The translations under genes were made by a program, and so were the position numbers. The notes below the pieces were generated by a model that was not told the DNA's origin, ran no database searches, and saw only the letters and a program-made list of their open reading frames with translations. This document shows positions 13,101 to 23,950 of a stretch of 64,000 nt of DNA, in pieces; position 1 is the stretch's first letter, and every line of letters begins with the position of its first letter. Source of the stretch: Cytidiella melzeri. Lineage: Eukaryota > Basidiomycota > Agaricomycetes > Polyporales > Irpicaceae. The stretch is taken from assembly GCA_022592445.1 (NCBI GenBank), contig JABYQR010000094.1:1-64000 (forward strand), read 5' to 3'.

Positions 13101-13219
13101 TGAGTGGTATGTACAGTCTATTTCCAATCTTCTGAGAAAAAAGAATTGACAGAAATGGTCGAGACAAGCGTTCTAGAGGTCAATTTCAAAACGCTGGGCA
13201 GAGGACCGGTCCTACACTG
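10124..13219 (+). mobile_element. pogo/Fot1-like DNA transposon
   Basis: The 3.1 kb element has terminal inverted repeats beginning CAGTGTAGGACCGGTCCTCT at 10124 and ending with the inverse at 13219. TA dinucleotides at 10122-10123 and 13220-13221 are the target duplication of the Tc1/mariner/pogo superfamily. It sits inside an antisense LTR-B copy, which it splits cleanly. It carries one transposase frame (10618-12923). A related, internally deleted copy forms the shell of the nest at 37312-63601. Confidence 0.85.
10618..12923 (+). pseudogene. pogo-type DDE transposase, nonsense-mutated
   Basis: In sequence order this holds an N-terminal helix-turn-helix/CENP-B-like DNA-binding part (RKSSRQIATELGV, about residues 40-90), then the DDE_1 nuclease core. 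The catalytic acidic residues are seen in GMDESGF (~11180), LFLDGHSSHY (~11565) and ALQGLDVVCF (~11670). The C-terminus is a Lys/Glu-rich coiled-coil tail ending GGSEDKASDKEEEDENDR. An intron at about 11395-11459 restores the frame between the first and second aspartate. Three in-frame stops interrupt it: TGA at 10906-10908, TGA at 11949-11951 and TAG at 12192-12194. Each could come from CGA or CAG by one C-to-T change. An earlier start at 10420 in the same frame is possible. It is probably inactive here. Confidence 0.8.
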
Positions 13220-13303
13220 TATGTAGTACAAGAGGGGTTTGCTTACCTAGCCCAGTAAAGACCAAGAGGTCGAGATGGGGGGCTAGGAGTGTATATGCAG
13301 CTG

Positions 13304-15235
13304 TTACAATTCCTGAAGAATGAAGAAGAATTGTTCCAGTGTGCTCCAGCACATTGATGCCTTTTCAGATGTGACCTTTTTGTCCCCCAAAGTGTGGGAA
13401 TTTGATGGCAGAATACAGACAGTAACAGGCTCAATAACAAAACAATGAATACAGCTGATGGCAGCACACTGGCCTTATTATCAGCCCTTGATTACTTTGT
13501 ATCAGATCACTTTTGCAATCAAAATGCAGTTTTCAATTTTTACAGACTGCATATGGGAACAAATTTGTACATATAATACACTATTGGATAGCCCTATCTT
13601 GTGGCAACATCCTGGTACAAACATCCTGTCAATTGAGGTGGAATTGAGCAAGTTATGGCCAGTCTACTTGAAAAAGTCATCCAGACTCAGATTCAAACTC
13701 CACTCCTGCTGGCAAATGATGTCAAAATCTGGTCATATAAATGTGCAGCACCCAACACACATTGCTTGCTCTCTGAACAAGGAATAGAATTAGAAGACAA
13801 ATAGTATTGGCTCTGAGCAAGAATTACCAGTACTTTGGAAGCTAGCTACAAATTCTCAACCCCCACATTGTTGGACAACGTAAATTTGTGGCTGCATCAG
13901 GACTAAGTACAGCATCTGATTGTTGCACAAAGTTTAGCAAGTGTTATTTGCTCTCTAAGGAGGGGTTACAATCAGAACATAGCCTGTGGCAGTTTCAATG
14001 GGGGTGAGGCAGTTCAGACATCAGCAGGACGTGGTTGCATCAGCATAGAGCACTGCCTTTGATTCTTCCACACAGTTTCACAACCACGGTTACAATCAGA
14101 ACACAGCCTGTGGCAGTCCTAATGGGGCTGAGGCAGTTCAGACATCGACAGGACATGGTTGCATCAGCATAGAGCACTGCTTTTGATTCTTCCACACAGT
14201 TTCACAACTACCAGCTGCTCTCTAAGGAGGGGTTACAATCAGAAAATAGCATGTGGCAGTCCTAATGGGGCTGAGGCAGTTCAGACAACAACAGGACATG
14301 GTTGCATCAGCATAGAGCACTGCCTTTGACTCCTCCATGCAGTTTCACAACCACTAGTTGCTCTATAAGCAGGAGTTTCTATCAGAACCCAGCTTGTGAC
14401 AGCTTCAATGGGGGTGAGGCAGTGCAGACATCAACAGGACACATGTAGCATGTTCAGCAATTGACCCAATAAGACACTCTCAAGCCCTTCATTCTTGAAG
14501 AAAGTAATTTTCTAGAATCAGCAGTGAACACTGCACAAGATTTATGACAAGATAGATAAAGCCTCTTGCTACCACTGGTGACTACCTTCATCAATGTATG
14601 GCTCCTTTTCCTGCAACCAAACTTATCAATTGTAGTACAGTCACTTAATCCCAGATCAAGTTGCCTATCAAAGGTGTCACCAATAGCAAATGCCTGTAAT
14701 ACAGTCAATATTCATGACCAGATGGCTTGGCAAGATCCTTACCAGGAGCAGAGTTGTTTACTGAGGTTCTTTTTAGTCACAAAGTCACCGGTGCAATTGA
14801 CTATTTCATGCTTTATGATTTATTATTCAATTTGCTATAAATAACATAATCACTTGTAACCCTGCTCCTGCAGTTTACCAAATTTTATCTAGATTATCTA
14901 ATATAATTCAACACCATTAAGAAGAAGATGCATGTCAAACTATCTTTATCTCCATGCTCTACTCCATAAACTTGTTTTAATTCTGTGCCCACACCCATTG
15001 TTGCACTTCAAACAATACAGCACAGTCCCTCTTCTTTCATGAATGATTTTGTGCTCCAGTGAAGACAAACTACTAACTTACTATACATTACTCATTGAAG
15101 AAGCCATTCCTAACAAAATTATATGCTCAGGCTGCTACCAGCACCAAGTTTACTTACAAATCTGGCTCAAAAAGTAGTATTTCATTCAATCTTCAGGAAT
15201 TGTACTTGCCGCTTGCTGGCCTTGCTAACGCTAGT
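13304..15235 (-). repeat. Repeat family R1, copy b, inverted, with ~130 bp tandem core
   Basis: The copy begins with TTACAATTCCTGAAGAATGA and ends with the inverted R1 left end (TTGCCGCTTGCTGGCCTTGC). The core, about 13950-14460, is a run of four or so degenerate ~130 bp units, each with a GGTTACAATCAGAACA-like block, GGGGTGAGGCAGTTCAGACA and GGTTGCATCAGCATAGAGCA. There is no convincing coding sequence. The two ends share the same short inverted terminal motif, which suggests a non-autonomous DNA element. Confidence 0.6.
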
Positions 15236-15956
15236 GTCCTGTTGATGTCTGCACTGCCTCACCCCCATTGGAGCTGCCACAGGCTGTGTTCTGATTGTAA
15301 CTCCTGCTTAGAGAGCAACTAACAGTTGTGAGACTTTGTGGAACAATCAGATACAGTCACTACTAATGCAGCCACAAATTACATTGTCCAAGAATGTAGG
15401 GGTTGAGAATTTGTAGTTAGCCTCCAAAGTACTGGTAATTCTTGCTCAGAGCCAATACCATGTGTGGCATGCCTTCTGATTGTATTCCTTGTTCAGAGAG
15501 CAAGCAATGTCTGTAGAGTGCTGCACATGTACCTGACCAGAATTTGACATCATTTGCCAGCAGGAGTAGAGTTTGAATCTGAGTCTGGATGACTTTTTCA
15601 AGTAGACTGACAATAACTTGCTCAATTCCACTTCAATTGACAGGATGTTTGTACTAGGATGTTGCCACAAGATAGGGCTATCCAATTGTGTATTTTATGT
15701 ACAGATCTGTACCCATACGCAGTCTATAAAAATCAAAAACTGCATTTTGATTGCAAAAGTGATCTCATACAAAGTTATAAAGGGCTGATAACAAGGCCAG
15801 TGGATGCCATCAGCTGTATTCATTGTGTTGTTATCGATAATGTATTCTGCCATCAAATTATCACACTTTGGGGGACAAAAAGGTTACATCTGAAAAGGCA
15901 TCAATGTGCTGGAGCACACTGGAACAATTCTTCTTCATTCTTCAGGAATTGTAATA
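15236..15956 (+). repeat. Repeat family R1, copy c, partial
   Basis: The right half of an R1 copy directly abuts copy b in opposite orientation. It forms an inverted pair of about 650 bp with 13304-13930. It starts in one tandem-core unit (TGCACTGCCTCACCCCCATT) and ends with CTTCATTCTTCAGGAATTGT. Confidence 0.6.
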
Positions 15957-16112
15957 GCTGGTAGTACCCAATACTAACTTGGTCATTACTGGGCTAGACA
16001 TTTGCATAAGAGTTATAGCTGGTGAGAGTATTGTGCTTCACACCTACCACCACCACTTGGTTGTCATCCGCTTTGTGTCCCTGTCTCCCGTGTTGAACCC
16101 CTGTTTCCTTGT
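15957..16112 (+). mobile_element. LTR-B fragment (3' end)
   Basis: A sense fragment containing AATACTAACTTGGTCATTAC and the CACCTACCACCACCACTTGG block. It is colinear with the 3' end of complete LTR-B copies (for example 39505-39656) and ends TTGTCA. Confidence 0.6.
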
Positions 16113-16330
16113 CAGTGGAAAGTTATTTATCAAAATAAGTATTTTCAACAAGTTACTAATGAAAGTTGTTACTGATAGCAAAATTACCTATCAAAGTGAG
16201 TATGCTGAGCATGGTTGTAAATAAAGTTTTACCAGTAACCAAATTACTTATCAAAGTAAGTATTCCGGGCAAGTTACTAATGAAAGTTGTTACCAGTACT
16301 AGGTTCACTTACCAAAGTAAGTATTCCTTG
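16113..16330 (+). repeat. Degenerate short tandem repeats
   Basis: Four to five imperfect units of about 30-60 bp are built on TTACTTATCAAAGTAAGTAT and CAAGTTACTAATGAAAGTTG. The open frame across them encodes only the repeat and is not a credible gene. Confidence 0.6.
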
Positions 16331-16479
16331 CACAGGACAAACTCATCATACATACACAAGGGGAAAACGCACGGAAATATGTGCACTATTTATGCGCCTT
16401 TTTCAAAGGGTTATTCTTGTGGTTATGCAGTGTCTTGCATTCAGGTGCAGCCTAGTACTCTTGGATACACTCATCTAAC

Positions 16480-16995
16480 CTTTACAATTCCTGAAAAATG
16501 AAGAAGAATTGTTCCAGTGTGTAACAGCACACTGATGCTTTTTCAGGTGTGACCCTCTTGTCCCCAAACTGTGGGAATTTGATGGAAAATATACGCAGTA
16601 ATAATTCTAATATCACATCAATGAACACAGTTGATGGTGTTACACTGACTTTGTTGTCAGCCATTTGAAACTTTGTATCAGATCACTTTCTGCAATCAAG
16701 ATACCCTTTCTGATTTTTGGAGACTGCACATGAGTGCAGATCTATATATTTCAAACACCATCAGATAACCCTATCTTGTGCCAACATCTTGGTCCAAGAG
16801 TTGAACAAAGTGGAAGTGGCATGCGAGAGGTAGAGGCTGTTAAGCTTTGAAGATAAGTCTTGATTCTCTGGCTGCTTCAGCAACTTAGATTATATATATG
16901 CCTGTATCTGCTGATGTAAGAAATCTACCCTAAATGTCTACTTCAGCTATTCTACCGTATTACTGCTAGTGGTAGCAGGGATGGCATGCAGCAAG
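16480..16995 (-). repeat. R1 right-end fragment next to an LTR fragment
   Basis: 16480-16800 is an inverted R1 right end (TTTACAATTCCTGAAAAATG, then TTGTCCCCAAACTGTGGGAA). 16801-16995 is the inverse of part of 32800-32970: GAGGTAGAGGCTGTTAAGCT here matches AGCTTAACAGCCTCTACCCC there. The second piece is a scrap of another LTR with a TATA-like stretch. Confidence 0.5.
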
Positions 16996-17458
16996 TACAA
17001 TCCCTGAACTTATCAAGCTGTACCTACGCTTCATCTGTAAAACTTGGCAGGGAGATCAAGTGGCAGATGTAATTGTGTTATCACATATTTTTAATTATGG
17101 GTAAATCATTGTGCAATATTCACTGGTATATATCAGCTTTGTCAAAAATAGGAATGGAAAAGTGACATGGGGGAATATGTGCAGCAGAACCACAGGAGTT
17201 GTGGCGAATTAACATATTTGTTTACATCACCTTATTGGATCCATGGCACCAAGAAGATACTATTACAATACAAATGTGCTTACAATGACCTACAATGTTT
17301 GTTGCAGTCAAAAACTGTAGTAACCTCAGAAACCAACTTCTCTCTTAACTTTGATAGGTAAGAATCCAGATATTACTCAATCTCATAAGCAACCTCTTAT
17401 CAGTGATAATTTTATCACTAGCTAAATTGCTTGCAGTACCTTCTGTTGGTAGCTTGTA

Positions 17459-18957
17459 CTAGCGTTAGCAAGGCTGGGAAGCGGCAAGTACAATCCCTGA
17501 AAATTGAATGAAATTTCACTTTTTGAGCCAGATTTGTAAGTAAACTTGCTGCTGGTAGCAGCTTGGCTACGTAATTTGGGTCTGAATGACTTCTTTGATG
17601 AGTAATGTATAGTAGGTTGGTGATAGGTCCTCACTGGAGCACGCAATCATTCATGAAAGAGGAAGGACTGTACTGTGTTGTTTAAAGTGCAACAACGGGA
17701 GTACAGAATTCAAACAAGTTTGTGGAGTAGAGCGTAGAGATGAAATTTGTTTGACATATGTCTTCCTTGTAATGTTGTAGAACTATGTAAAATAATGTAA
17801 ATACAAATTGGGTAAACTGCAGGAGCAAGGTTACAAGTGATTATGTTACTGATAGCAGGTTCAATAAGTCATATAGCCTAAAATATTTACTTGAGCCAGT
17901 GACTTGATTACCAAAAAGAACTTCAGAAACAAACTTTGTTCCTTGTAAGAACCTTGCCAAGTAAACTGATCATGAACATTGACTGGAGGAAGGGTATTTG
18001 CTATTGGTGATACCTTTGATAGGCAACTTGATCTGGGATAAAGTGACTGCACTACAATTGATGAGTTTGGTTGTGGGAAAGAAGTGATACATTAGTAAAG
18101 ATAGTCACCAGCGGTAGCAAAGGGCTTCATATATCTTATCATTAATTTTATGCAGTGTTCACTGCTGATGCCAGGAAATTACTTGCTTCAAGATTGAAGA
18201 GCTTGAGGGTGTCTCATTAGATCGACTCCCAGAACATGCTATATGTGTTATGTTGATGTCTGAGCTGCCTCATCCCCATTGAAACTGCCACAGGCTGTGG
18301 TCTGATTGCAACTTCTGCTTAGAGAGCAACTCATGGTTGTAAAAATTTGTGGGACAATCAAATGCAGTACTTGCTACTAATACAACCACAAATTCACATT
18401 GTCAAAGAGGGTAGGGGTTGAGGATGTTTTGTTAGCTTCCAAAGTACTGGTGATTCTTCCTCAGACCCAATAATAGTTGCTGCATGTGTTCTGACTGTAT
18501 TCCTTGTTCAGAGAGCAAGCAATTTCTGGAGATTGCTGTGAGTGTACCTGTCCAGTATTTGACATCATGTGCCAGGTCTGACTGACGTGTTTCAGTAGAC
18601 TGGCCATAAGTTGCGCAATTCCACTTCAATGTACAGGACTTTTGTACCAAGATGTTGCCACGAGATAGGGCTATCCAATGGTGTATTATATGTACATGTT
18701 TGCACCCATATGCAGTCTGTAAAAATCAAAAAGTGCATTTTGATTGCAAAAGTGATCTGATAAAAAGTTATAAAGGGCTGATAACAAAGTCAGTGTGATG
18801 CCATGGACTGTATTCATTGCTTTGATATCAAAGATGTTACTGCCTGTATTCTCCCATCAAATTCCCACACTTTGGGGGACAAGAGGGTTGCATCTGAGAA
18901 AGCATCAAGGTGCTGGAGCACACTGAAACAATTCTTCTTCATTCTTCAGGAATTGTA
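17459..18957 (+). repeat. Repeat family R1, copy d, short core
   Basis: A nearly full R1 copy of 1.5 kb runs from CTAGCGTTAGCAAGGCTGGG to CTTCATTCTTCAGGAATTGT. It has only one ~130 bp core unit (around 18245-18330), against four or more in copies b and e, so copies differ mainly in core copy number. Confidence 0.6.
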
Positions 18958-18976
18958 ATTTGTCATTCTTCAGACA

Positions 18977-19465
18977 TCATAACACCCTTCTATGTAATTC
19001 ACTCTGTGGCTTATTCCCAATAAAAACCTTTTTCCTCCCCCCCCAACGCACAGGCTTTCTTTCTGTTAATGCTTTTTGAATAGCTTTCCCCATCTCGGTG
19101 TCCTTAGGCCACTGTTTCAAGACTTCAATCACCTTCAACATGTCCATCTCAAAGCTTCCCTTCTGTGGTGTTGGGTTTTTGGCTTCCATTAGTCTTGCCC
19201 ACATGGCAGCATATGCCGGATCCCCTAACCTCCTCAATGATGTGGCTGCTCTGGTGAATTCACGGAAATCTGCCCGTTTTATCACATGCATGTGCTGAGA
19301 AAAATGAGGGTTGCCTTCAAGAAAGCTGCCAGTGCCTGTGCTCTGGCTGTTTAGAGGGCTAGAGGAAGTTGACTCGTGAAGTTTTTTACTGCCAGATGGA
19401 ATGGCAGAAACAGATGCACTGCTGACAATAGCAGCAATCAGAACAAGAAATGTCAAGAACCGCAT
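18977..19465 (-). CDS. Small secreted protein, 162 aa
   Basis: The N-terminus MRFLTFLVLIAAIVSSASVS is a clear signal peptide, with likely cleavage after ASVSA. A Ser/Thr-rich stretch follows, then HVIKRADF with a Lys-Arg pair that fits Kex2 processing near residue 65. The remaining ~95 residues form a basic domain (FREFTRAATSLRRL, MDMLKVIEVLKQWPK, KPVRWGG) with no cysteines. The gene is open and unbroken, unlike its neighbours. A TATA-like element and three leader introns lie upstream. The size, secretion signal and location among transposons resemble fungal effector-like or lineage-specific secreted proteins, but no family is recognised. This role is inference. Confidence 0.7.
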   Translation of the reverse strand: MRFLTFLVLIAAIVSSASVSAIPSGSKKLHESTSSSPLNSQSTGTGSFLEGNPHFSQHMHVIKRADFREFTRAATSLRRLGDPAYAAMWARLMEAKNPTPQKGSFEMDMLKVIEVLKQWPKDTEMGKAIQKALTERKPVRWGGRKKVFIGNKPQSELHRRVL

Positions 19466-19920
19466 AATGTTGTAGATGTTAAGGGATGATGAAAAGATGT
19501 TAAACAGCTATCTGTAAGCATATTTTCAGTATAGTGACCCAAGAAAAGTGCCAAGAAAATCAGAATATACTTACTGATCAGCACCGATGCACCAAAAAGA
19601 TGCAGAGCAACAAAGGTGTGTCAAAGAGTGGTTTGGGAATACAGCTGAGTACCTGTAAGTGCAATTTAGCTCAGTAGCTCAAGGGGAGCACCAAGCAAAC
19701 AACAATGTATTACCTGATCAGCACTGAAGCAGCAGAATTGTGTCAAAGGGCACTTTGAGAAGGGTGAAGTGAGACTGCTAGCTGTAAGAACAATCCAAAA
19801 TCAGTGATTCAAGACAGGTGCAGCACAGACAATGATGTACTTACCGACCAGCACTAAAGTGACAAAAATACTTGGTGCTCTAAGGTACAGGAATGGTGGC
19901 AAGAGGCCATATATATCTTG
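19466..19920 (-). promoter_or_regulatory. Spliced leader with three similar exon-intron modules and TATA box
   Basis: A TATA-like GATATATATGG lies at about 19905-19920 (minus). Downstream are three GT-AG introns of similar size: 19782-19844 (63 bp), 19653-19713 (61 bp) and 19512-19574 (63 bp). They separate non-coding exons 19781-19714 and 19652-19575. Each leader exon ends in a GTGCTG(A/G)TC(A)G-like sequence immediately before its donor, and both middle exons carry TTTGACACA. The modules look like tandem duplications. Confidence 0.55.
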
Positions 19921-20164
19921 TTGTACAACAAATATAGGAGGGGGGGATGTCTTAGGTTATCTCCTGCACAAATCTCACCTCAAAAGCTTTTGTGCCTGAT
20001 GTCTGTGTTTTGTTTCATCTCCTCCCTTGTAACTAAGGTCTCACATGCACAGCCTGGCATTGCATCCACCCAGTTGCTTCCTTTTGTAATGGCATGGTGA
20101 CCTGCCATCATATGGCTGTCCAGCCCTCTCCTAGTTTTTACACTACCATCAGATGGCTCTTCCA

Positions 20165-20337
20165 AGAGAAACTAGCGTTAGCAGGGCCAGCAAGCAGCAA
20201 GTAGGATTCCTGAAGACTTGATAATTTCTCACAATATCATAAATATCAATAAATCAGAATTCAATATCACGCAGGTTATACATGCCTCACAATATTATAG
20301 ATATCAAGAAATTGGATGTCATTATTGCACAGGTATC
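20165..20337. repeat. R1 left-end fragment and AT-rich flank
   Basis: AACTAGCGTTAGCAGGGCCA at about 20169, followed by GATTCCTGAAGACTTGATAA, matches the left end of family R1. The sequence then changes to the AT-rich 3' flank of the helicase pseudogene. Confidence 0.5.
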
Positions 20338-23300
20338 TTAAACATCACAACATGTATAAATTGCTACAGTACTTGTCCGACCGTGTTTTGCTGTTGCCAA
20401 CATGTTGCAGTTTACACCATTCATGTTTCCATCATATTCAGTATGTCTACCTGTACTTATACCGTTGTGGAACCACAGATCTCCGTTATCACTGACTATA
20501 CGAGATGTATAGTGATTATTTCCATAGTAAATGATGCCACACAGTTTGTAATTGTATCCACTAACGTTGATAACATGTTGGAACCTGACAACCAGCTCTT
20601 CCTCTATACACATTGCAATGAACAGTGGTGCATGATCAAATTTGTTATTCTCCATTACACTGTGACAGTCACTGCATTTCTTTCTAGACTTTGTTCTCAA
20701 TAGAGCTGTCATCCATGCAGACGTTGTTTGAGCATTACACATTCCTGCTTGTTTTGCTTTATTTCTCCATGCAGACTTTGTACATCGCCACATTAGAGAG
20801 TTGGAAAATAAGCTAGAAGATTTTTCATTCCAACATACAATGCAGTACACAGTTTTGACAATATGGCTAACATCAGGTTTGAGTAGAAATTCATATAATT
20901 CTCTAACATTATTGCCTGTTGTACTGATTGAGAACACACTTGGATCTTTACAATGAAATGCAAGCTGTATACGGTCTCAAGTTTTATCTATATCATCTGA
21001 GTCAAGATCTACACCTTCAAACATGTCACAAAATATTTTGAAATATTCATTTGTTGTTGATGTTAATTTACGCCATTCTTCTGGTGTATACCTCATAATG
21101 CTTAATATAATAGTGAGCAGACTATCAAATGCACAGCTATATGTTTGACCATTCCATACAAAACCCATAGGGCCATTGAGTACAGGTATACAGTCATTGA
21201 TATTTGTTTTCTGCCATTCACATGGCTGGGTGGAACTTTCCTGATGTTCAGTTACTTCCTGTCTACACTTATTGTGGATACGAACACCTTGTAGCCTACT
21301 CACTTGATTGATCTGTACAGTACCCTGAGCAGGAATATATTGTTTGGCATCAGTATTGACTCCCAACGGTTTTTTCTTGCTAGTTTCAGGTTTAGATGTA
21401 GATTGTTTTGTCAGTCTTTTCTTTTTGTCAAGTACTTGCCATTCTGCTTCTTGGAATGGATCACCGATATCATACGTGTTGATTGAATCCCATTGTAACG
21501 GACCAGGCATTGTTCTAGGAACATAGTCACTTCCTCTTGCATATCTATATGATGATATTAGATGGTTCTGTGTTGTACCGCCTACACTTTGGGTAATTTC
21601 TTTTTGAAACACAATCTTGTAATCTCATCTAGCAATTTCAACTCTCGGAACTCCTGTCTCAAACATCCAGACAATCCCCCAGTCATGTGTTTATCTGAGA
21701 AATCTTGAGCAATAAGAGTACCCTGATATGTTGAACCTCTTGATAAGCAAGTATATATAGACTGGTGATTGCAAAAATTGTGTATGTCAACAACATTGTA
21801 CTTCCTTGTCCAACCTTGGGATGCATAGTCCGTCATGCCAAAATTTACTATTACTGGCACTTGTACGTGGTTTATAGTTCTTCGCATGCCATCAGGAAGC
21901 TTACAAATTATGTTTATAGGTTCTGCTGTGACAGGCACCACAGCAGGTTCCAATCCATCTAGTTTTATTGGTATTGGTGGTGAAGTTAGCTTTACAACCA
22001 ACACATCTAATGTGCTGTGATTTGCATCTATAGGCTGAGATTTCCACCCAACTACAACACCTTTTGCTCCATTAGTCACACCACACTCTGTTGCTTTGTT
22101 CTTCTTAATCATAATAGGCATTCCTATACAAATACCTAATTTGCCAGGATGGTTTCTAGTATTGCTTGGAGGCAATGACCAAAACACAGCTTGATCATGT
22201 GGACGAAGGCAGTCAGTATTCCATGATGGATCTGATTTTGTTTTACGGATCTTTGTTGAAAGCTTTGTTTCATCATTGTTGGAGCTATAACAATCTACAG
22301 AGTAAGAATAACTCAGAGTTTGATGGACCTCTTGCAAGAATTGTTCTGCTCCTCTGTCATTGAATTTATCTCTACTTGCATTGTAAGATGTTATAGCTGA
22401 CACATTACGGAATACAGTATTTGACCACTTTGTCAATTTTCTGAACTACCAGCTATTCTAGTTTGCAGAAAAGTAATATCTTCTTTGGTACAAGACTTGT
22501 ATCTTAAGTTTTCTAGCAAAGTGCAGAATTGTGCATCTTCAGCTATCTGTGAATTTTGTCTCATGTTGGTGCGTAAGATGACTGCAGTGGTAAACTGATG
22601 CCATATTGCTTTACCTAAAGCAGCTTGCTGACCCTTATGAGACTGTGCTGCATGGATAACAGACTGAACAGTACTTGAATAGAGGGTGTTTCCTGTTGAT
22701 ACTGGGGGAAGCTGTGCAAAGTCTCCCGCAAAGATGACATGTTTCCCTCTAAATGGTTCAGTCTCATTGTCCAAGGCCATACACATTTGTCCGCTAATAT
22801 TGTATAAGTTGAAACAATCAATCATTCATATCTCATCCATAAATATGTACTCTACATACTGCAAGTTACTTTTAATTTCACTTAGAGCACCTAGTTGTTC
22901 AGTTTTCTACAATAAGGGTTGATACCTAGCATAAAATGATAAGTAGAACCACCAATCAGCAATGCAGCTGATCCAGTAGGTGCCGTACAAAGGAACCGAT
23001 AAACTTAATTGTGACGGGTATAACGATGTATCAATAATTTAATAACTTGAGATTTCCTGTACCAGCCATTCCACCCAAATACATCTTCAGCTGAGACGGT
23101 TTTTCAAGTGTTGAGTGATTTGCTATGATTTTGAAAGCCCTGGCCTGTTCATTGTTCAATGTATAGCTACTTAAGATTTCATTGATAAGGGAGCAATCTT
23201 CCTTAGATGCTGCTTCGAATATCTTTTCATAATAGGAGCAATCTTCCTTAGATGCTGCTTCGAATATCTTTTCATAATATGGAATATCAATGACTTCTAC

Positions 23301-23950
23301 AAGATCAATAGAATGGTTGTGCTTTTTAATTGCCTTTGATGCAACTAGCTGTCCTTGTTGATTGCTCAAATTTCATCTTTGGTCTTGTTCAATAATTTTT
23401 GCCAATGATAACAGCTTGGTGTTGTATCATCTACTGTTGGATATCAACAGAGTGGTCATCTGCATTCAAAACCCCATTCCTTTTGAGCATGTCTTTAGTA
23501 TCCATCATATTTTCTAGCTGTAATATTGTTGATCTGTCAATAGGTCCCATGTCTGTTACATTATGCTCATCAAAACCACATTGTTCTGAATCAAGTATAC
23601 CAATGAATTCTTCTTCAGTTCCATCTAGCATGTCATTACCAAAGTATGGTGGCATAGAAACAACATCTAGAGTTTTTTCTTCTTGTTGTGCTGCAAGATA
23701 ATCTCTGGCAGCAAAACATTCATATCACAGATTGAAATTATTTGTAATACATGTGTATTGCTGGGGAAATTTGTAGTTGTTGAACTCATCACTCCAAGTC
23801 AAGTCTTTTGACTTGAACTCTAAACACGAGCACCATAAGTTGAAAAGTGCCAGCATAGTCATACAGTAGTCTTCTTGATTGCCTTTATCTTTTTGCAGTA
23901 GGATACCATCTACAAAGTCTACGCGCCTGATCCCCATTAAGGGTGGTTCG
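20338..23950 (-). pseudogene. Helitron-type PIF1 helicase with C-terminal cysteine-peptidase-like domain, 5'-truncated
   Basis: Reading leftward, the fragment starts near 23940 with FVDGILLQKDKGNQEDYCMT and an RYEC-like block, regions typical of agaric Helitron helicases. A PIF1-type helicase follows: degenerate Walker A GGMAGTGN (~23070), a TGSAA-like motif (~22970, other frame), Walker B-like AGDFAQLPP (~22730), LRTNMRQN (~22560) and the late motif DYASQGWTR (~21820). The C-terminus carries WNGQTYSCAFDSLLTI with Cys at 21133-21135, and about 600 bp further NNHYTSRIVSDNGDLWFHNG. This Cys then His arrangement resembles ubiquitin-specific-protease (C19)-like folds. Lesions: frameshifts near 22435, 21600 and 22830-23030, a TGA at 20977-20979 (possible CGA origin), and a 45 bp in-frame duplication. 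The Rep nuclease part is missing. Confidence 0.75.
23191..23280 (-). repeat. 45 bp in-frame tandem duplication inside the helicase
   Basis: Two identical 45 bp units (23191-23235 and 23236-23280) encode YYEKIFEAASKEDCS twice. The exact identity points to a recent replication slip or duplication in an already decaying gene. Confidence 0.85.

Larger units (their letters stand above)
9349..13303 (-). mobile_element. Truncated LTR-B copy, split by a solo LTR and a pogo transposon
   Basis: Three pieces (9349-9410, 10023-10123 and 13220-13303) join into an antisense LTR-B copy. They start with TGACACGGAGACGG and include the block GCCCAGTAAAGACCAAG found in the complete LTR-B copies at 38901-39656, 42492-43248 and 49913-50669. 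The first break is a solo LTR-A flanked by GAGGT. The second is a pogo-like element flanked by TA. The copy ends abruptly where an R1 repeat begins, so the rest is lost. Confidence 0.7.

Noticed and set aside
13940..14460. CRISPR-like array
   Set aside because: Units are ~130 bp and degenerate with no unique spacers, and the genome is eukaryotic. It is a tandem core of a repeat element.
16166..16501. 111-codon frame with repeated LPIKVS-like words
   Set aside because: It is produced by degenerate short tandem repeats and has no start context or domain.
9105..18052. Recurring peptides such as LSIVVQSL.PRSSCLSKVSP at 9105-9416, 14566-14844 and 17861-18052
   Set aside because: They come from copies of the non-coding R1 repeat read in one frame. 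Stops and indels differ between copies and nothing suggests selection on protein.
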